64,000 bases of DNA. It comes from JANPPS01 sp965246835 (lineage in GTDB: Bacteria > Pseudomonadota > Alphaproteobacteria > Acetobacterales > Acetobacteraceae). Where the stretch lies: contig CBDFFQ010000001.1 of NCBI GenBank assembly GCA_965246835.1, forward strand, positions 620,001-684,000, read 5' to 3'. Positions 1-7,646 of the stretch are shown piece after piece. Numbering within the stretch: position 1 is the first letter of the stretch; the number at the start of each line of letters is the position of its first letter. The notes under the pieces are model-generated. The model ran no database searches and was not told where the DNA came from. It was given only the letters and a program-made list of their open reading frames with translations. Position numbers and translations under genes: made by a program.

Positions 1-98
1 AGGCCGCGCTGACCGAGCGCCGGGCCCACGGGCGGAGACGGGTTCGCCTTCCCGGCCGGAATTTGCAGCTTGATGTAGCCGACGATCTTCTTGGCCAA
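1..98 (-). CDS. rplK: 50S ribosomal protein L11, N-terminal part (runs off the left edge)
   Basis: Only the first 32 or so codons are inside the window. They read MAKKIVGYIKLQIPAGKANP and continue with the proline-rich SPPVGPALGQ segment that is diagnostic of L11, which binds the GTPase-associated region of 23S rRNA. The start is a TTG at 98-96. It is chosen because the Ala-Lys-Lys that follows matches the family's N terminus, and a GAGAGGG ribosome-binding site lies a suitable distance upstream. In most bacteria nusG precedes rplK directly. Here a small gene on the other strand occupies that side, so rplK probably has its own promoter. Confidence 0.93.
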   Translation of the reverse strand, partial: MAKKIVGYIKLQIPAGKANPSPPVGPALGQRG

Positions 99-188
99 CG
101 CACAACCCTCTCGTTCGAGGGACCGCGGTCATACCGAAGGGATGCGTCGCCGCACGTCCTTCTCCCGCGTTCCGAGTGAGGGCGGGCG

Positions 189-218
189 TATACAGCGCGT
201 TCCCAGGACTGTCCACAA
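189..218 (-). promoter_or_regulatory. possible rplK promoter
   Basis: On the minus strand a TTGTGG box (218-213) and a TGTATA box (194-189) are 18 bases apart, about 90 bases upstream of the rplK start. The 99-292 gap between the divergent rplK and small-protein genes has no other recognisable content. The match to a housekeeping promoter is only partial, so this is a weak call. Confidence 0.28.
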
Positions 219-292
219 CAAAAGTTGGCGGAGCCCGGGACAGCGCCGCCGTGTCATGGTAGGACGGCACGACGTAACGAGAGGATCGCCCG

Positions 293-517
293 ATGGCCGT
301 GAAGCCGAACACGACGCCCGCCAGCACCAAGCCGCAAGGCTTCAACCCTACGGTCATCGCCATCGTCGGGTCCCTGGTGATCTCGATCGTGCTGGCGACG
401 GTGGTCACCGGCAACCCGTTCCGCGCCCTCCGCCTGGCCTACACGGATTACAGCGGCACCCCGGCCGCGGGCGCGCCCAAGGCCAGCACCACGACGGCGC
501 CGGCTGCGGCGCATTAG
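293..517 (+). CDS. small single-pass membrane protein, unknown function
   Basis: This 74-residue protein has a polar Thr/Pro/Lys-rich start, one hydrophobic segment at about residues 20-40 (VIAIVGSLVISIVLATVV), and a low-complexity Ala/Thr/Pro tail. A GAGAGG ribosome-binding site sits about 8 bases before the ATG, which supports real translation. The gene is divergent from rplK and convergent with the GNAT gene, and the two stop codons overlap by 4 bases. I do not recognise a family. The single helix suggests an inner-membrane location. Confidence 0.6.
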   Translation: MAVKPNTTPASTKPQGFNPTVIAIVGSLVISIVLATVVTGNPFRALRLAYTDYSGTPAAGAPKASTTTAPAAAH

Positions 518-960
518 GCCAGCTGCTTCGCCATATAGACGCGGTCGTATCCTGCCTCGCTGACGCGCCTGGTCTCTTGGAAGCCGAGCCGTGCGTAGAG
601 GGCCAGGTTCTCCACCATCTTCACGTTGGTATACAGCAGGATCGACGCGCAGCCCCGGTGACGTGCCTCGGTTTCGGCGAACGCGACCATCGTGCGGCCG
701 TGGCCTTGTCCCTGTGCGGACGGGGCAATGGCCACATTGTCCAGCAACAGCGTCGCAGGCGCCACTTCCTTCAAGACGATCACGCCGAGCGCCTGGCCCG
801 CCTCATCGAGCACCCACGCCTCGCCCGCCGCGATAATCGCCGCATAATCGTCGACCATCGGACCCGGCGGCTTGCCGATCCGCCCGACATACGGCGCGTA
901 GGCCGCCGCCACGATCTCACGAATGCGGGCCTCGTCCGCCGGGGTCGCGATCCGGATCAA
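514..960 (-). CDS. GNAT family N-acetyltransferase
   Basis: This 148-residue protein has the GNAT fold layout. The acetyl-CoA-binding loop QGQGHG is at residues 83-88, after the strand LLLDNVAIAP, and the typical C-terminal NxxAxxLYxRLGF segment is at about 117-127. It should transfer an acetyl group from acetyl-CoA to an amine, but the substrate cannot be read from the sequence. The TTG start (960-958) overlaps the TGA of the preceding thiamine-diphosphate enzyme as TTGA, so the two are probably translationally coupled. Further upstream starts would lie inside that gene. Confidence 0.85.
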   Translation of the reverse strand: MIRIATPADEARIREIVAAAYAPYVGRIGKPPGPMVDDYAAIIAAGEAWVLDEAGQALGVIVLKEVAPATLLLDNVAIAPSAQGQGHGRTMVAFAETEARHRGCASILLYTNVKMVENLALYARLGFQETRRVSEAGYDRVYMAKQLA

Positions 961-2495
961 ACCACCAGCTCGATCACGAACGGACCCGGCCGCGCATTCG
1001 CCTGTGCGAACACATCGGCAAACTGCTCCATCGTCTGCGCCCGCGCGCCCTCCACCCCCATGGCCGCCGCGAGGCCCACCCAGTCCAGCTCCGGGTTGCC
1101 CAGATCCATCATGTCCATCGCCGTCCGCCCCGGATTGGCGCCGACGCCGCGGTATTCGCCCAGCAGGATCGCGTATTTCCGGTTGCTGAGGATCACCGTC
1201 GTGACGTCCAGCTTCTCCCGCGCCTGCGTCCATAGACCCTGCAACGTATACATTGCGGACCCATCGGCCTGCAGCCCCACCACCCGCCGCCCCGGCGCCC
1301 CGATCGCGGCGCCGGTCGCCATCGGGATGCCGCCGCCGATGGCGCCGCCCGTGAGTTGCAGCCAGTCATGCGGCGCCGCGTCATGCGTGCCCGGGTAGAA
1401 GGCGCGACCGAAACTCACGCTCTCATCCACCACGATCGCCCCTTCCGGCAGCAGCGCGCACAGCGTTTGCGCCACCGCCTCCGACGTGATGGCGCCGCGC
1501 GCCGGCATGGGGCGTGGCCCGGTTGCCGGCGGCTCGACATGCCCGGCGCCCAGCGCCTCCGCCAGGCGATGCAGCGCGTCCGCCGCGTGCTGCTCGGGCC
1601 GGGTCAGGATGTGGAGCTGGCAGTCCTCGGGATACATGCGGCCCGGCTTGTTCGGGTAGGCGAAGAAGCCGACGGGGGGTGTCGCCCCCACCAGCACCAA
1701 GTGCCGCACCCCGGCCAGGGATGCCACGGCCTGATCGACCGGATAGGGCACGCGCTCGATCGGCACCCGCCCGGCGCCGCGCTCGATCCGCGTATTGCTG
1801 GTCTGCGCCATCATGCGGGCGCCGGTCGCTGCCAGGATGCGCGCCGTCAGTGCCAGCGTGCCCGCCCGCAGCGCCGCGCCACCGAGCAGCAGCACGGCCG
1901 GTTCGCCGGAGCGCAACGCCCGCAGCGCGCCCTCGATCTGGTCCTGCCCGGCTTGCGGCAGCGCCGGCGGTGCCAGAGGGGTGCCGACGATGCCGCCCTC
2001 GTCCCAGCACGTGTCGGACGGCAGGATCAGCGTTGCGATTCCTCCCGGGGACGTGCGCGCCGCCTGCACCGCCGCCGCCGCATCGCTGCCCACCTGGTCC
2101 GCCCGCGCTGCCGTCCGCACCCAGGCCGACACGCCGCGGGCGAACCCCTCGGTATCGGCGGTGAGCGGCGCGTCGAGCGGCCGGTGATGCGTGGCCTGGT
2201 CCCCCACCAGATTCACCACCGGCACGCGGGCCCGGCGCGCATTGTGCAGGTTCGCCAGCCCGTTCGCGAGACCGGGGCCGCAATGCAGCAGGGTCGCGGC
2301 CGGGCGGTCCTGCATTCGGGCATAGCCGTCGGCGGCGCCGGTCACGACGTTTTCCTGCAGACCCAGCACGCAGCGCATCCCGGGAATCCGGTCCAGCGCC
2401 GCCACGAAGTGCATCTCGGACGTGCCGGGATTGGAGAAGCAGGTATCCACGCCGCAGGCCAGCAGGGTGTGGACAAGGCTCTCGGCACCGTTCAT
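957..2495 (-). CDS. thiamine diphosphate-dependent enzyme, acetolactate synthase large subunit-like
   Basis: The 512-residue protein has the three-domain layout of the acetolactate synthase/benzoylformate decarboxylase family. The N-terminal pyrimidine-binding domain carries the conserved catalytic Glu48 (GLQENV). The C-terminal domain has a variant diphosphate-binding motif, ADGSAMYT at about 410, ending in SNRKYAIL. Such proteins decarboxylate 2-oxoacids, with or without ligation to an acceptor. No small regulatory subunit (IlvH) is adjacent, so a role in branched-chain amino acid synthesis is doubtful and a catabolic decarboxylase is equally likely. The ATG is preceded by GGGAGA. It is divergent from the 2-hydroxyacid dehydrogenase gene, with only 42 bases between the two starts. 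Confidence 0.85.
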   Translation of the reverse strand: MNGAESLVHTLLACGVDTCFSNPGTSEMHFVAALDRIPGMRCVLGLQENVVTGAADGYARMQDRPAATLLHCGPGLANGLANLHNARRARVPVVNLVGDQATHHRPLDAPLTADTEGFARGVSAWVRTAARADQVGSDAAAAVQAARTSPGGIATLILPSDTCWDEGGIVGTPLAPPALPQAGQDQIEGALRALRSGEPAVLLLGGAALRAGTLALTARILAATGARMMAQTSNTRIERGAGRVPIERVPYPVDQAVASLAGVRHLVLVGATPPVGFFAYPNKPGRMYPEDCQLHILTRPEQHAADALHRLAEALGAGHVEPPATGPRPMPARGAITSEAVAQTLCALLPEGAIVVDESVSFGRAFYPGTHDAAPHDWLQLTGGAIGGGIPMATGAAIGAPGRRVVGLQADGSAMYTLQGLWTQAREKLDVTTVILSNRKYAILLGEYRGVGANPGRTAMDMMDLGNPELDWVGLAAAMGVEGARAQTMEQFADVFAQANARPGPFVIELVV

Positions 2496-2537
2496 GCGTT
2501 TTCTCCCAAGACGCACCAAAGATGGAGGAAGCGGCGC

Positions 2538-3542
2538 ATGGTGACCATCCTGTATCCGGAAGCGATGTATCCGGACGATGCCGAGGAGCGGCGCGTGTTC
2601 GGCGACGGCGTCCGCGTGTTGATGCGCGACACGAAGGTGCTGGCCGAGCTCGACCCGGCCGAATGCGCCGAGGTGGATGGCCTCATGATCTTTCGCCAGT
2701 TCGTGAGTGCGGCCGATCTCGACCGCTTCCCGCGGCTTCGTGCCGTCGTGCGCATGGGCGTGGGCTACGATCGCATCGACCGTGCCGCCGCGGCCGCGCG
2801 GGGCATCACGGTCTGCAACGTGCCGGATTACGGCACGACGGAGGTGGCGGACCATGCCGTGGCGCTGGCCCTGGCGTTGCGCCGCGGCCTGATTTTCCAT
2901 CATGAGGCGCAGCGCTGGGACCCGCCCTCCCCCTGGGTCGCGACGCCGCATCCGCTGTTGCGCCGGGCTGGGACGCAGGGGTTCGGCATCGTCGGCTGCG
3001 GCCGGATCGGGACGGCGGTGGCGCTGCGGGCGAAGGCGTTCGGGTTCCGGGTTTCGTTCTATGACCCCAATCTGCCGAACGGGACCGAACTGGCGCTGGG
3101 GGTGGGGCGTGCACCGACGCTGGAGGCGTTGATGCGCGGGGCGGACGTGCTGTCGATCCATGCGCCGTTGACGCCGGGCACCTCGGGGCTGATCGGCGCG
3201 GCGGAGCTGGCGTGGTTGCCGGCGGGCGCCGTGGTGGTGAACACGGCGCGCGGCCCGACCCTGGATGTGGAGGCGCTGGCGGAGGCGATGCGGTCGGGGC
3301 ATGTGGCGGGCGCCGGGCTGGACGTGCTGCCGATCGAGCCGCCGGTGGAGCCGATCCCCGAGCTGCTGCGCGCCTACCGTGCCCGCGAGAAATGGGTGGA
3401 GGGCCGGCTGATCATTACGCCGCATTCCGCCTATCTCACGCCCGAGGCGCATTGGGACATCCGGGTGAAGTCGGCGGAGACGATGCGGACGGCGCTGCTG
3501 ACCAATACGCCGCAGAATGTGATCCGGCCGGAGATGTATTAG
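2538..3542 (+). CDS. NAD(P)-dependent D-2-hydroxyacid dehydrogenase (CtBP/phosphoglycerate dehydrogenase-like)
   Basis: This 334-residue enzyme interconverts a 2-oxoacid and a D-2-hydroxyacid. It shows the Rossmann motif GCGRIG at 153-158 and the usual catalytic set: Arg238 in NTARG, Glu267 near GLDVLPIEPP and His296 in TPHSAY. The start was placed at ATG 2538 because GGAGGAA lies just upstream and the protein begins with a normal MVTILYPEA strand. The frame stays open far upstream only as a shadow of the opposite-strand gene. It is divergent from the thiamine-diphosphate enzyme, so the two may act on related 2-oxoacids, which is inference. Confidence 0.88.
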   Translation: MVTILYPEAMYPDDAEERRVFGDGVRVLMRDTKVLAELDPAECAEVDGLMIFRQFVSAADLDRFPRLRAVVRMGVGYDRIDRAAAAARGITVCNVPDYGTTEVADHAVALALALRRGLIFHHEAQRWDPPSPWVATPHPLLRRAGTQGFGIVGCGRIGTAVALRAKAFGFRVSFYDPNLPNGTELALGVGRAPTLEALMRGADVLSIHAPLTPGTSGLIGAAELAWLPAGAVVVNTARGPTLDVEALAEAMRSGHVAGAGLDVLPIEPPVEPIPELLRAYRAREKWVEGRLIITPHSAYLTPEAHWDIRVKSAETMRTALLTNTPQNVIRPEMY

Positions 3543-4309
3543 GGGACGAAGGCCGGCATCTCCGGCGCGATCCAGGCTTGGCTGGCGGGATCGTAGCGGG
3601 CGGTCCGTTGCTCGCGCACGGCGCGGCGGCCCGCTTTGCCCGCATAGGTAAGCTTGAGCGGGTAGCCCTCGGCCGCCGGGTCGGACGCGTCGGGCGTGAG
3701 TCCGGCTTTCACGGCGACGCACGGGCCGGTGTCGAACACCTTGCCGTCCACGCAGGCCCCCATGTTGTCGAGCCCGCCCGGCAGACGGCCAGCCTCCGCT
3801 ACCTGACGATCACGCCGGGCGTAGATCGTGAACCCGCCTTCGAGTACGCCCTGGCCGAACGCGCCACCCTCCTCGATCCAGCCCCAGCGATCACGGCCCA
3901 GGTGGGTGAAGGTGATGTCGCGGGCCGCGGTCGGCGCGCCGTAGCTGCCACTGGAATAGGCCGGTCCCGCGGCCTCGACCTTCCATCCCGGCGATGAGGT
4001 GGACAGCACGGCGAAACCGACCAGACCGGTGCAGGCATGGCAGTCCATCTTGCCTTTCCCGGACAAGGCCAGGTGCACCACCTCGCCGATCCGCTTTGTC
4101 TTGACGATGGCGAGGCAGGCTGAGGTGTCGCTTCCCTCGGCCCTGACCCGCGCCAGGATGCAGCCTCGCGCAGGGTCAAGCCGGCCGAAGCTCGGCGCGA
4201 CCACCCGAAGGGCCTGCTGCCGCTCCGCAAGGGTGAGGTCTGTCGCTGGCTGCGCCACGGCCATGGCCGGCGGCAGCATCAACCACGCGAACAGCACCTT
4301 GCCGATCAT
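3539..4309 (-). CDS. secreted protein with CxxC motif, unknown function
   Basis: The 256-residue product begins with a clear signal peptide (hydrophobic stretch through AMAVAQ, cleavage near residue 20), so it is exported. The mature part has a Cys-His-Ala-Cys motif at about residue 90 (MDCHACTG) and further cysteines near 50, 60, 185 and 197, which could form disulfides in the periplasm. I do not recognise a named family. Its ATG overlaps the stop of the transglutaminase gene by 4 bases (ATGA), so both are likely made together. It converges on the dehydrogenase gene with a 4-base stop overlap. Confidence 0.75.
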   Translation of the reverse strand: MIGKVLFAWLMLPPAMAVAQPATDLTLAERQQALRVVAPSFGRLDPARGCILARVRAEGSDTSACLAIVKTKRIGEVVHLALSGKGKMDCHACTGLVGFAVLSTSSPGWKVEAAGPAYSSGSYGAPTAARDITFTHLGRDRWGWIEEGGAFGQGVLEGGFTIYARRDRQVAEAGRLPGGLDNMGACVDGKVFDTGPCVAVKAGLTPDASDPAAEGYPLKLTYAGKAGRRAVREQRTARYDPASQAWIAPEMPAFVP

Positions 4310-5214
4310 GCCGCAGGCTGGAACGCGGCGCCTGCGTCGTCAACCGTGACCTCCACGTTGACCCGCATACCCTGCAGGTCGCCACGCTCGCCCAGATAGC
4401 CGCCGCTGACCGGGCTCGATTGTTCGGGCGTGCGGGCCGTGCTGATGCGGACCAGGTTGCGGCCGGCGATCAGGCCGTTGGTGGGATCGTATTCGACCCA
4501 GCCGGCGCCGGGCAGATAGACCGCGACCCAGGCATGCGTGGCCCCGCCGCCCACCACGGGCGCCGCGCCCTGCATCAGGCGCTCGTCATAGAGGTATCCG
4601 CTCACGAACCGCGCGGCGAAGCCCAGGGCGCGCACGGCCTCCATCATCAGCACGGCGAAGTCCCGGCACGCGCCGGAGCGGGTGGCCAGCGTGACCGTGG
4701 GCGGATGCGTGCCCTCGGACTCCCGCGCGGCGTAGGTGAATTCGGCGCGGATCGCTCGCGTGATGGCGGATAACAAGTCCAGCGTGCGCGTGGGGCCCGT
4801 CGGATTGAGAAAACTGCGCGCCCACGCGTCCACGGCCCGCTCGGGATCGGCGTAGTGCCGCTCGATCGCGCGAGAGAGGTCGGGCGCCTCCTCGGTGCCG
4901 TAGCTGAACGGGTAGATCTCCGCGACGGGATCGAGCGGCAGCTCGGCCTGTGCCGGGAAATGGTCCAGATCGAGCGACGACACGATCCGGAGCAACCGAG
5001 TCTCGACCCGGCCCCATTCGAGGTAGCAGAGCGAGTTGCCGAACACGTCATGCGCCCATCGCGTCCGCTTCGGCGGCGGCGTGATCGTCAGGGTGGCACT
5101 GCGCAGCCGCAGGTCATGGCTGTCGCGAGGCCGCAACATCAGCCGGTGCGTCGTGGGACGCACCGGCCGGTAATAGGCGTATTCCGTGGCGTGGGTGATG
5201 CGGACGTGGGGCAA
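4306..5214 (-). CDS. transglutaminase-like cysteine peptidase-fold protein
   Basis: This 302-residue protein has an N-terminal beta-rich domain typical of bacterial transglutaminase-like proteins (ITHATEYAYYRPV). The core domain carries the catalytic triad Cys183 (RSGACRDFA), His227 (THAWV) and Asp243 (YDPTNG). Family members cleave or crosslink peptides, but the natural substrate is unknown. No signal peptide is visible, so it is probably cytoplasmic. The TTG start at 5214 gives the family-like N terminus, although its ribosome-binding site is weak. The gene is translationally coupled to the secreted protein downstream. Confidence 0.85.
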   Translation of the reverse strand: MPHVRITHATEYAYYRPVRPTTHRLMLRPRDSHDLRLRSATLTITPPPKRTRWAHDVFGNSLCYLEWGRVETRLLRIVSSLDLDHFPAQAELPLDPVAEIYPFSYGTEEAPDLSRAIERHYADPERAVDAWARSFLNPTGPTRTLDLLSAITRAIRAEFTYAARESEGTHPPTVTLATRSGACRDFAVLMMEAVRALGFAARFVSGYLYDERLMQGAAPVVGGGATHAWVAVYLPGAGWVEYDPTNGLIAGRNLVRISTARTPEQSSPVSGGYLGERGDLQGMRVNVEVTVDDAGAAFQPAA

Positions 5215-5232
5215 GGCTTGACGGCACGGGCC

Positions 5233-5310
5233 CTAGAACACACCGAATATCTTCAGCAGGATGATGATCGGAATCGGAATGCCAATCAGCCAAAGCAAGA
5301 TGCTGCGCAT
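5233..5310 (-). CDS. 25-residue hydrophobic membrane peptide
   Basis: A short open frame encodes MRSILLWLIGIPIPIIILLK followed by IFGVF, which is almost entirely one transmembrane helix with a Gly-Ile-Pro-Ile-Pro kink. A strong GGAGAGG ribosome-binding site lies about 6 bases before the ATG, which argues for translation. The sequence resembles the very small hydrophobic proteins often found in proteobacteria, whose function is not established. It lies between the COQ9 and transglutaminase genes on the same strand. Confidence 0.6.
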   Translation of the reverse strand: MRSILLWLIGIPIPIIILLKIFGVF

Positions 5311-5384
5311 GGACGCCTCTCCTTCCCGACGTCAGGACGACACCGGTCTGCGATAGAACGCGAGAGGATCGTTCCCGGTTGCCG

Positions 5385-5990
5385 TCAGGCTGCGCGCGGC
5401 CGGAACCGGTCCATCATCGCATCCACCCGGCGGCGCACCCGCCCGATCCGCCCCACCCCGGCCAGCCGCCGATCGAGGAAGGCCAGCGTTTTGGCGTCAT
5501 CCTCGCTATCGTCCCGCAACCAATACAGCAGCGTCGTCCCATACACCGCTGAAAGGATGGCGCGCTTGGTATACCAGCTGAAATCGGCCGAGGTGTCGCC
5601 AGCCGCATGCCAGATGGCATCCACGGTCCGTGCCGTGCAGCGGGCCGCCAGCACCGCATGGCCCGGCGTCGCCAGGACCGCGAGCGCCCGGCGCACCGCA
5701 TCCTTGTAGGGTCGGTTCTGCTCGAACCGCAGCGCAATGATGGCCCGCACACGGTCCGGCAACCGCCTGTCCGCAAGGTCCGCCTGCGCCGCGCCCTGCT
5801 CCATCCAGCGGTCGCCCAAATCGCAATAGGCCTCGATCATGTCGGACGTGCCGCCCGGGAACAGCAAATCCGCATCCGGCCCGGCGGCGGTGCGGAGGGC
5901 GGCGATCGTCCAGCCGTCGAAGCCGATAGTGGGCAGCAGGGCCAGAATCGCGGCATCCCGCTCCGGGCTGCGTTCGGGGGCTTGGGTCAT
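5385..5990 (-). CDS. COQ9 family protein (ubiquinone biosynthesis)
   Basis: This 201-residue protein matches COQ9, the lipid-binding partner needed for ubiquinone synthesis in mitochondria and alphaproteobacteria. The hallmark is the C-terminal stretch around residues 134-157 with DTSADFSWYTKRAILSAVYG and then TLLYWL. The N-terminal half is the TetR-like helical fold. It should act at the inner-membrane face with the Coq7-type hydroxylase. Its ATG overlaps the def stop codon by one base (TGATG), so it is in an operon with def. Confidence 0.9.
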   Translation of the reverse strand: MTQAPERSPERDAAILALLPTIGFDGWTIAALRTAAGPDADLLFPGGTSDMIEAYCDLGDRWMEQGAAQADLADRRLPDRVRAIIALRFEQNRPYKDAVRRALAVLATPGHAVLAARCTARTVDAIWHAAGDTSADFSWYTKRAILSAVYGTTLLYWLRDDSEDDAKTLAFLDRRLAGVGRIGRVRRRVDAMMDRFRPRAA

Positions 5991-6535
5991 CAGGCGCTCC
6001 TTTCGGCAGCGGCCAGTTCGGCGGCGCGCGCCATTTCCTCGTTGAAGCCGAACAGGCGGAAATCGGTCATGCGCATCGGATACAGGATGCCGTCCAGATG
6101 GTCGTATTCGTGCTGCACCACCCCGGCATGGAACCCGGTGACGTCCGCACCCACGGCAGCACCCTCGGTATCGACGCCGCGGTAGCGGATGCGCTGGTGC
6201 CGGGGCACGGCGGCGCGGAGGCCGGGAATCGACAGGCAGCCCTCCCAGCGCAGCACCATCTCGTCCCCGAGCGGTTCGAGCGCCGGGTTGATCACGACAG
6301 TGTCGGGCACTGGCGGCTCCCCGCCCTCGGTGCGCGACTCCGCCACGCGGAACACGAACAGGCGCAGCGGCACGTGCACCTGCGGCGCCGCAAGCCCGGC
6401 GCCGCCCGCGTCCTTCATGGTTTCCAGCATGTCCCGCACCAGGCGCCGGATCTCAGGGGCACCGGGGTCGGGCACCGGATCGGCGCGTTGCAGCAGCACG
6501 GGATGGCCCATGCGGGCGATCTTCAGGATGGCCAT
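5990..6535 (-). CDS. def: peptide deformylase
   Basis: This 181-residue metalloenzyme removes the formyl group from the initiator methionine of new proteins. All three family motifs are present: GAGLAAPQ at 45-52, EGCLS with metal ligand Cys100, and QHEYDHLDG with ligands His142 and His146 and catalytic Glu143. The usual downstream partner fmt is absent, and a COQ9 gene follows instead. The spacer 6536-6700 separates it from divergent rpsU. Confidence 0.95.
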   Translation of the reverse strand: MAILKIARMGHPVLLQRADPVPDPGAPEIRRLVRDMLETMKDAGGAGLAAPQVHVPLRLFVFRVAESRTEGGEPPVPDTVVINPALEPLGDEMVLRWEGCLSIPGLRAAVPRHQRIRYRGVDTEGAAVGADVTGFHAGVVQHEYDHLDGILYPMRMTDFRLFGFNEEMARAAELAAAERSA

Positions 6536-6700
6536 GGCGGGTCCGATTGGTTGCCATCCCTACATGGGGTTGATCGACGCGCACGCGAAGGGCTTTCGTC
6601 CTTAGGGCAAATGGTGCTATGGCACACGCCTCCGTGGCGAGAGGCTGCGGCGATAGGAAATTCATGGCCTCTCACCGGGGCAAGAGGAGACAGCGGCGAA

Positions 6701-6904
6701 GTGCAGGTTCTCGTTCGTGACAACAATGTCGACCAGGCGCTGAAGGCGCTCAAGAAGAAGATGCAGCGCGAGGGCGTGTTTCGCGAGATGAAGCTGCGCC
6801 GGCACTACGAGAAGCCGAGCGAGCGCCGTGCGCGTGAGGCGGCCGAGGCCGTGCGCCGCGCGCGGAAGATGGAGCGCAAGCGGCTGGAACGCGAAGGCTT
6901 CTAG
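6701..6904 (+). CDS. rpsU: 30S ribosomal protein S21
   Basis: The 67-residue basic protein begins MQVLVRDNNVDQALKALKKK, the standard S21 N terminus, and ends in an Arg/Lys-rich helix. It sits on the 30S platform and helps mRNA binding. The start is a GTG at 6701. AGAGGAGA ends about 10 bases upstream, and no in-frame ATG exists that preserves the family start. The 165-base spacer towards def must hold its promoter, but I could not identify one with confidence. Its stop overlaps the PaiB-like gene stop. Confidence 0.95.
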   Translation: MQVLVRDNNVDQALKALKKKMQREGVFREMKLRRHYEKPSERRAREAAEAVRRARKMERKRLEREGF

Positions 6905-7512
6905 CCTTTCGAGAGCGTTGCTTCGATGAGGGCCGCGACGTCGTGCGCGGCCTGGTCTGTTTGCGACCGGAGTGCCGCGATCACGCGCCTCCGGTCCGTC
7001 GCACTCCGGTTCTGGCTCATCTTCCACTGCGCCTCGATCCGGGTGGGTGTGAGGCGGAATGCGCGGATGCCGGCGAACATCTTCGCGCGATAGCCCTCCG
7101 GCATGTCCATGATCTGGAAACCGGCGGGGTCATGCGCCGACATCTCCTGCAGGTCGGCCGCGATGGTCGTATCGTCCGTCAGCGGCGATAGCGTGCCATG
7201 CACGTGGACCGCCGCGTAGTCCCAGGTCGGCACCGAGGGCTGCGCCGCATACCAGGATGGCGAGATATAGGCGTGCGGGCCGCCGAACACCGCCAGCGCG
7301 GTCTGACCCGCAAGGTGCGCGCATTGCCGGTTCGCCGCCGCCAGATGCCCGGCCAGGACAAACCCCTCGGCGGCAGGCTCCAGCATGAACGGAATATGCG
7401 AGGCGTCGAGCCCGGCCGCGTCATGGGTGATCAACAGCCCGAACGGGTTGGTGCGGATCAGGGCGGCGATGCGGGCCGGGTCGGTTTCGGTGAAGGCGGG
7501 GCGCAGGTGCAT
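6901..7512 (-). CDS. FMN-binding negative transcriptional regulator (PaiB-like)
   Basis: About 203 residues. The protein has the PaiB-family order: MHLRPAFTETDPARIAALIR at the start, the HIPFML strand near 40, the GGPHAYISPSWYA segment near 80, PTWDYAAVHVHG near 100, and a C-terminal KMSQNRS segment. The fold is a flavin-reductase-like split barrel that binds FMN. In Bacillus PaiB affects protease and sporulation genes, but in proteobacteria the role is unclear. ATG 7512 is preferred because it restores the family N terminus. A GTG at 7530 is the alternative. Confidence 0.88.
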   Translation of the reverse strand: MHLRPAFTETDPARIAALIRTNPFGLLITHDAAGLDASHIPFMLEPAAEGFVLAGHLAAANRQCAHLAGQTALAVFGGPHAYISPSWYAAQPSVPTWDYAAVHVHGTLSPLTDDTTIAADLQEMSAHDPAGFQIMDMPEGYRAKMFAGIRAFRLTPTRIEAQWKMSQNRSATDRRRVIAALRSQTDQAAHDVAALIEATLSKG

Positions 7513-7646
7513 GGGCCGGGCCTGTATCACATTCGCGGGAACTTGTGCAGCGATCCTGACTTATTCCGGATGCGAGCGGAGGCGCCCTATCTTTGCCGCG
7601 ATTGTCGCGTTGAAGGGGGCAGTGACATCAGCGGAGAAAGAGGTCC

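Noticed and set aside
1356..2537. A long open frame upstream of the 2-hydroxyacid dehydrogenase giving a 728-residue fusion
   Set aside because: It is the antisense shadow of the thiamine-diphosphate enzyme; the real start at 2538 has GGAGGAA and a normal N terminus.
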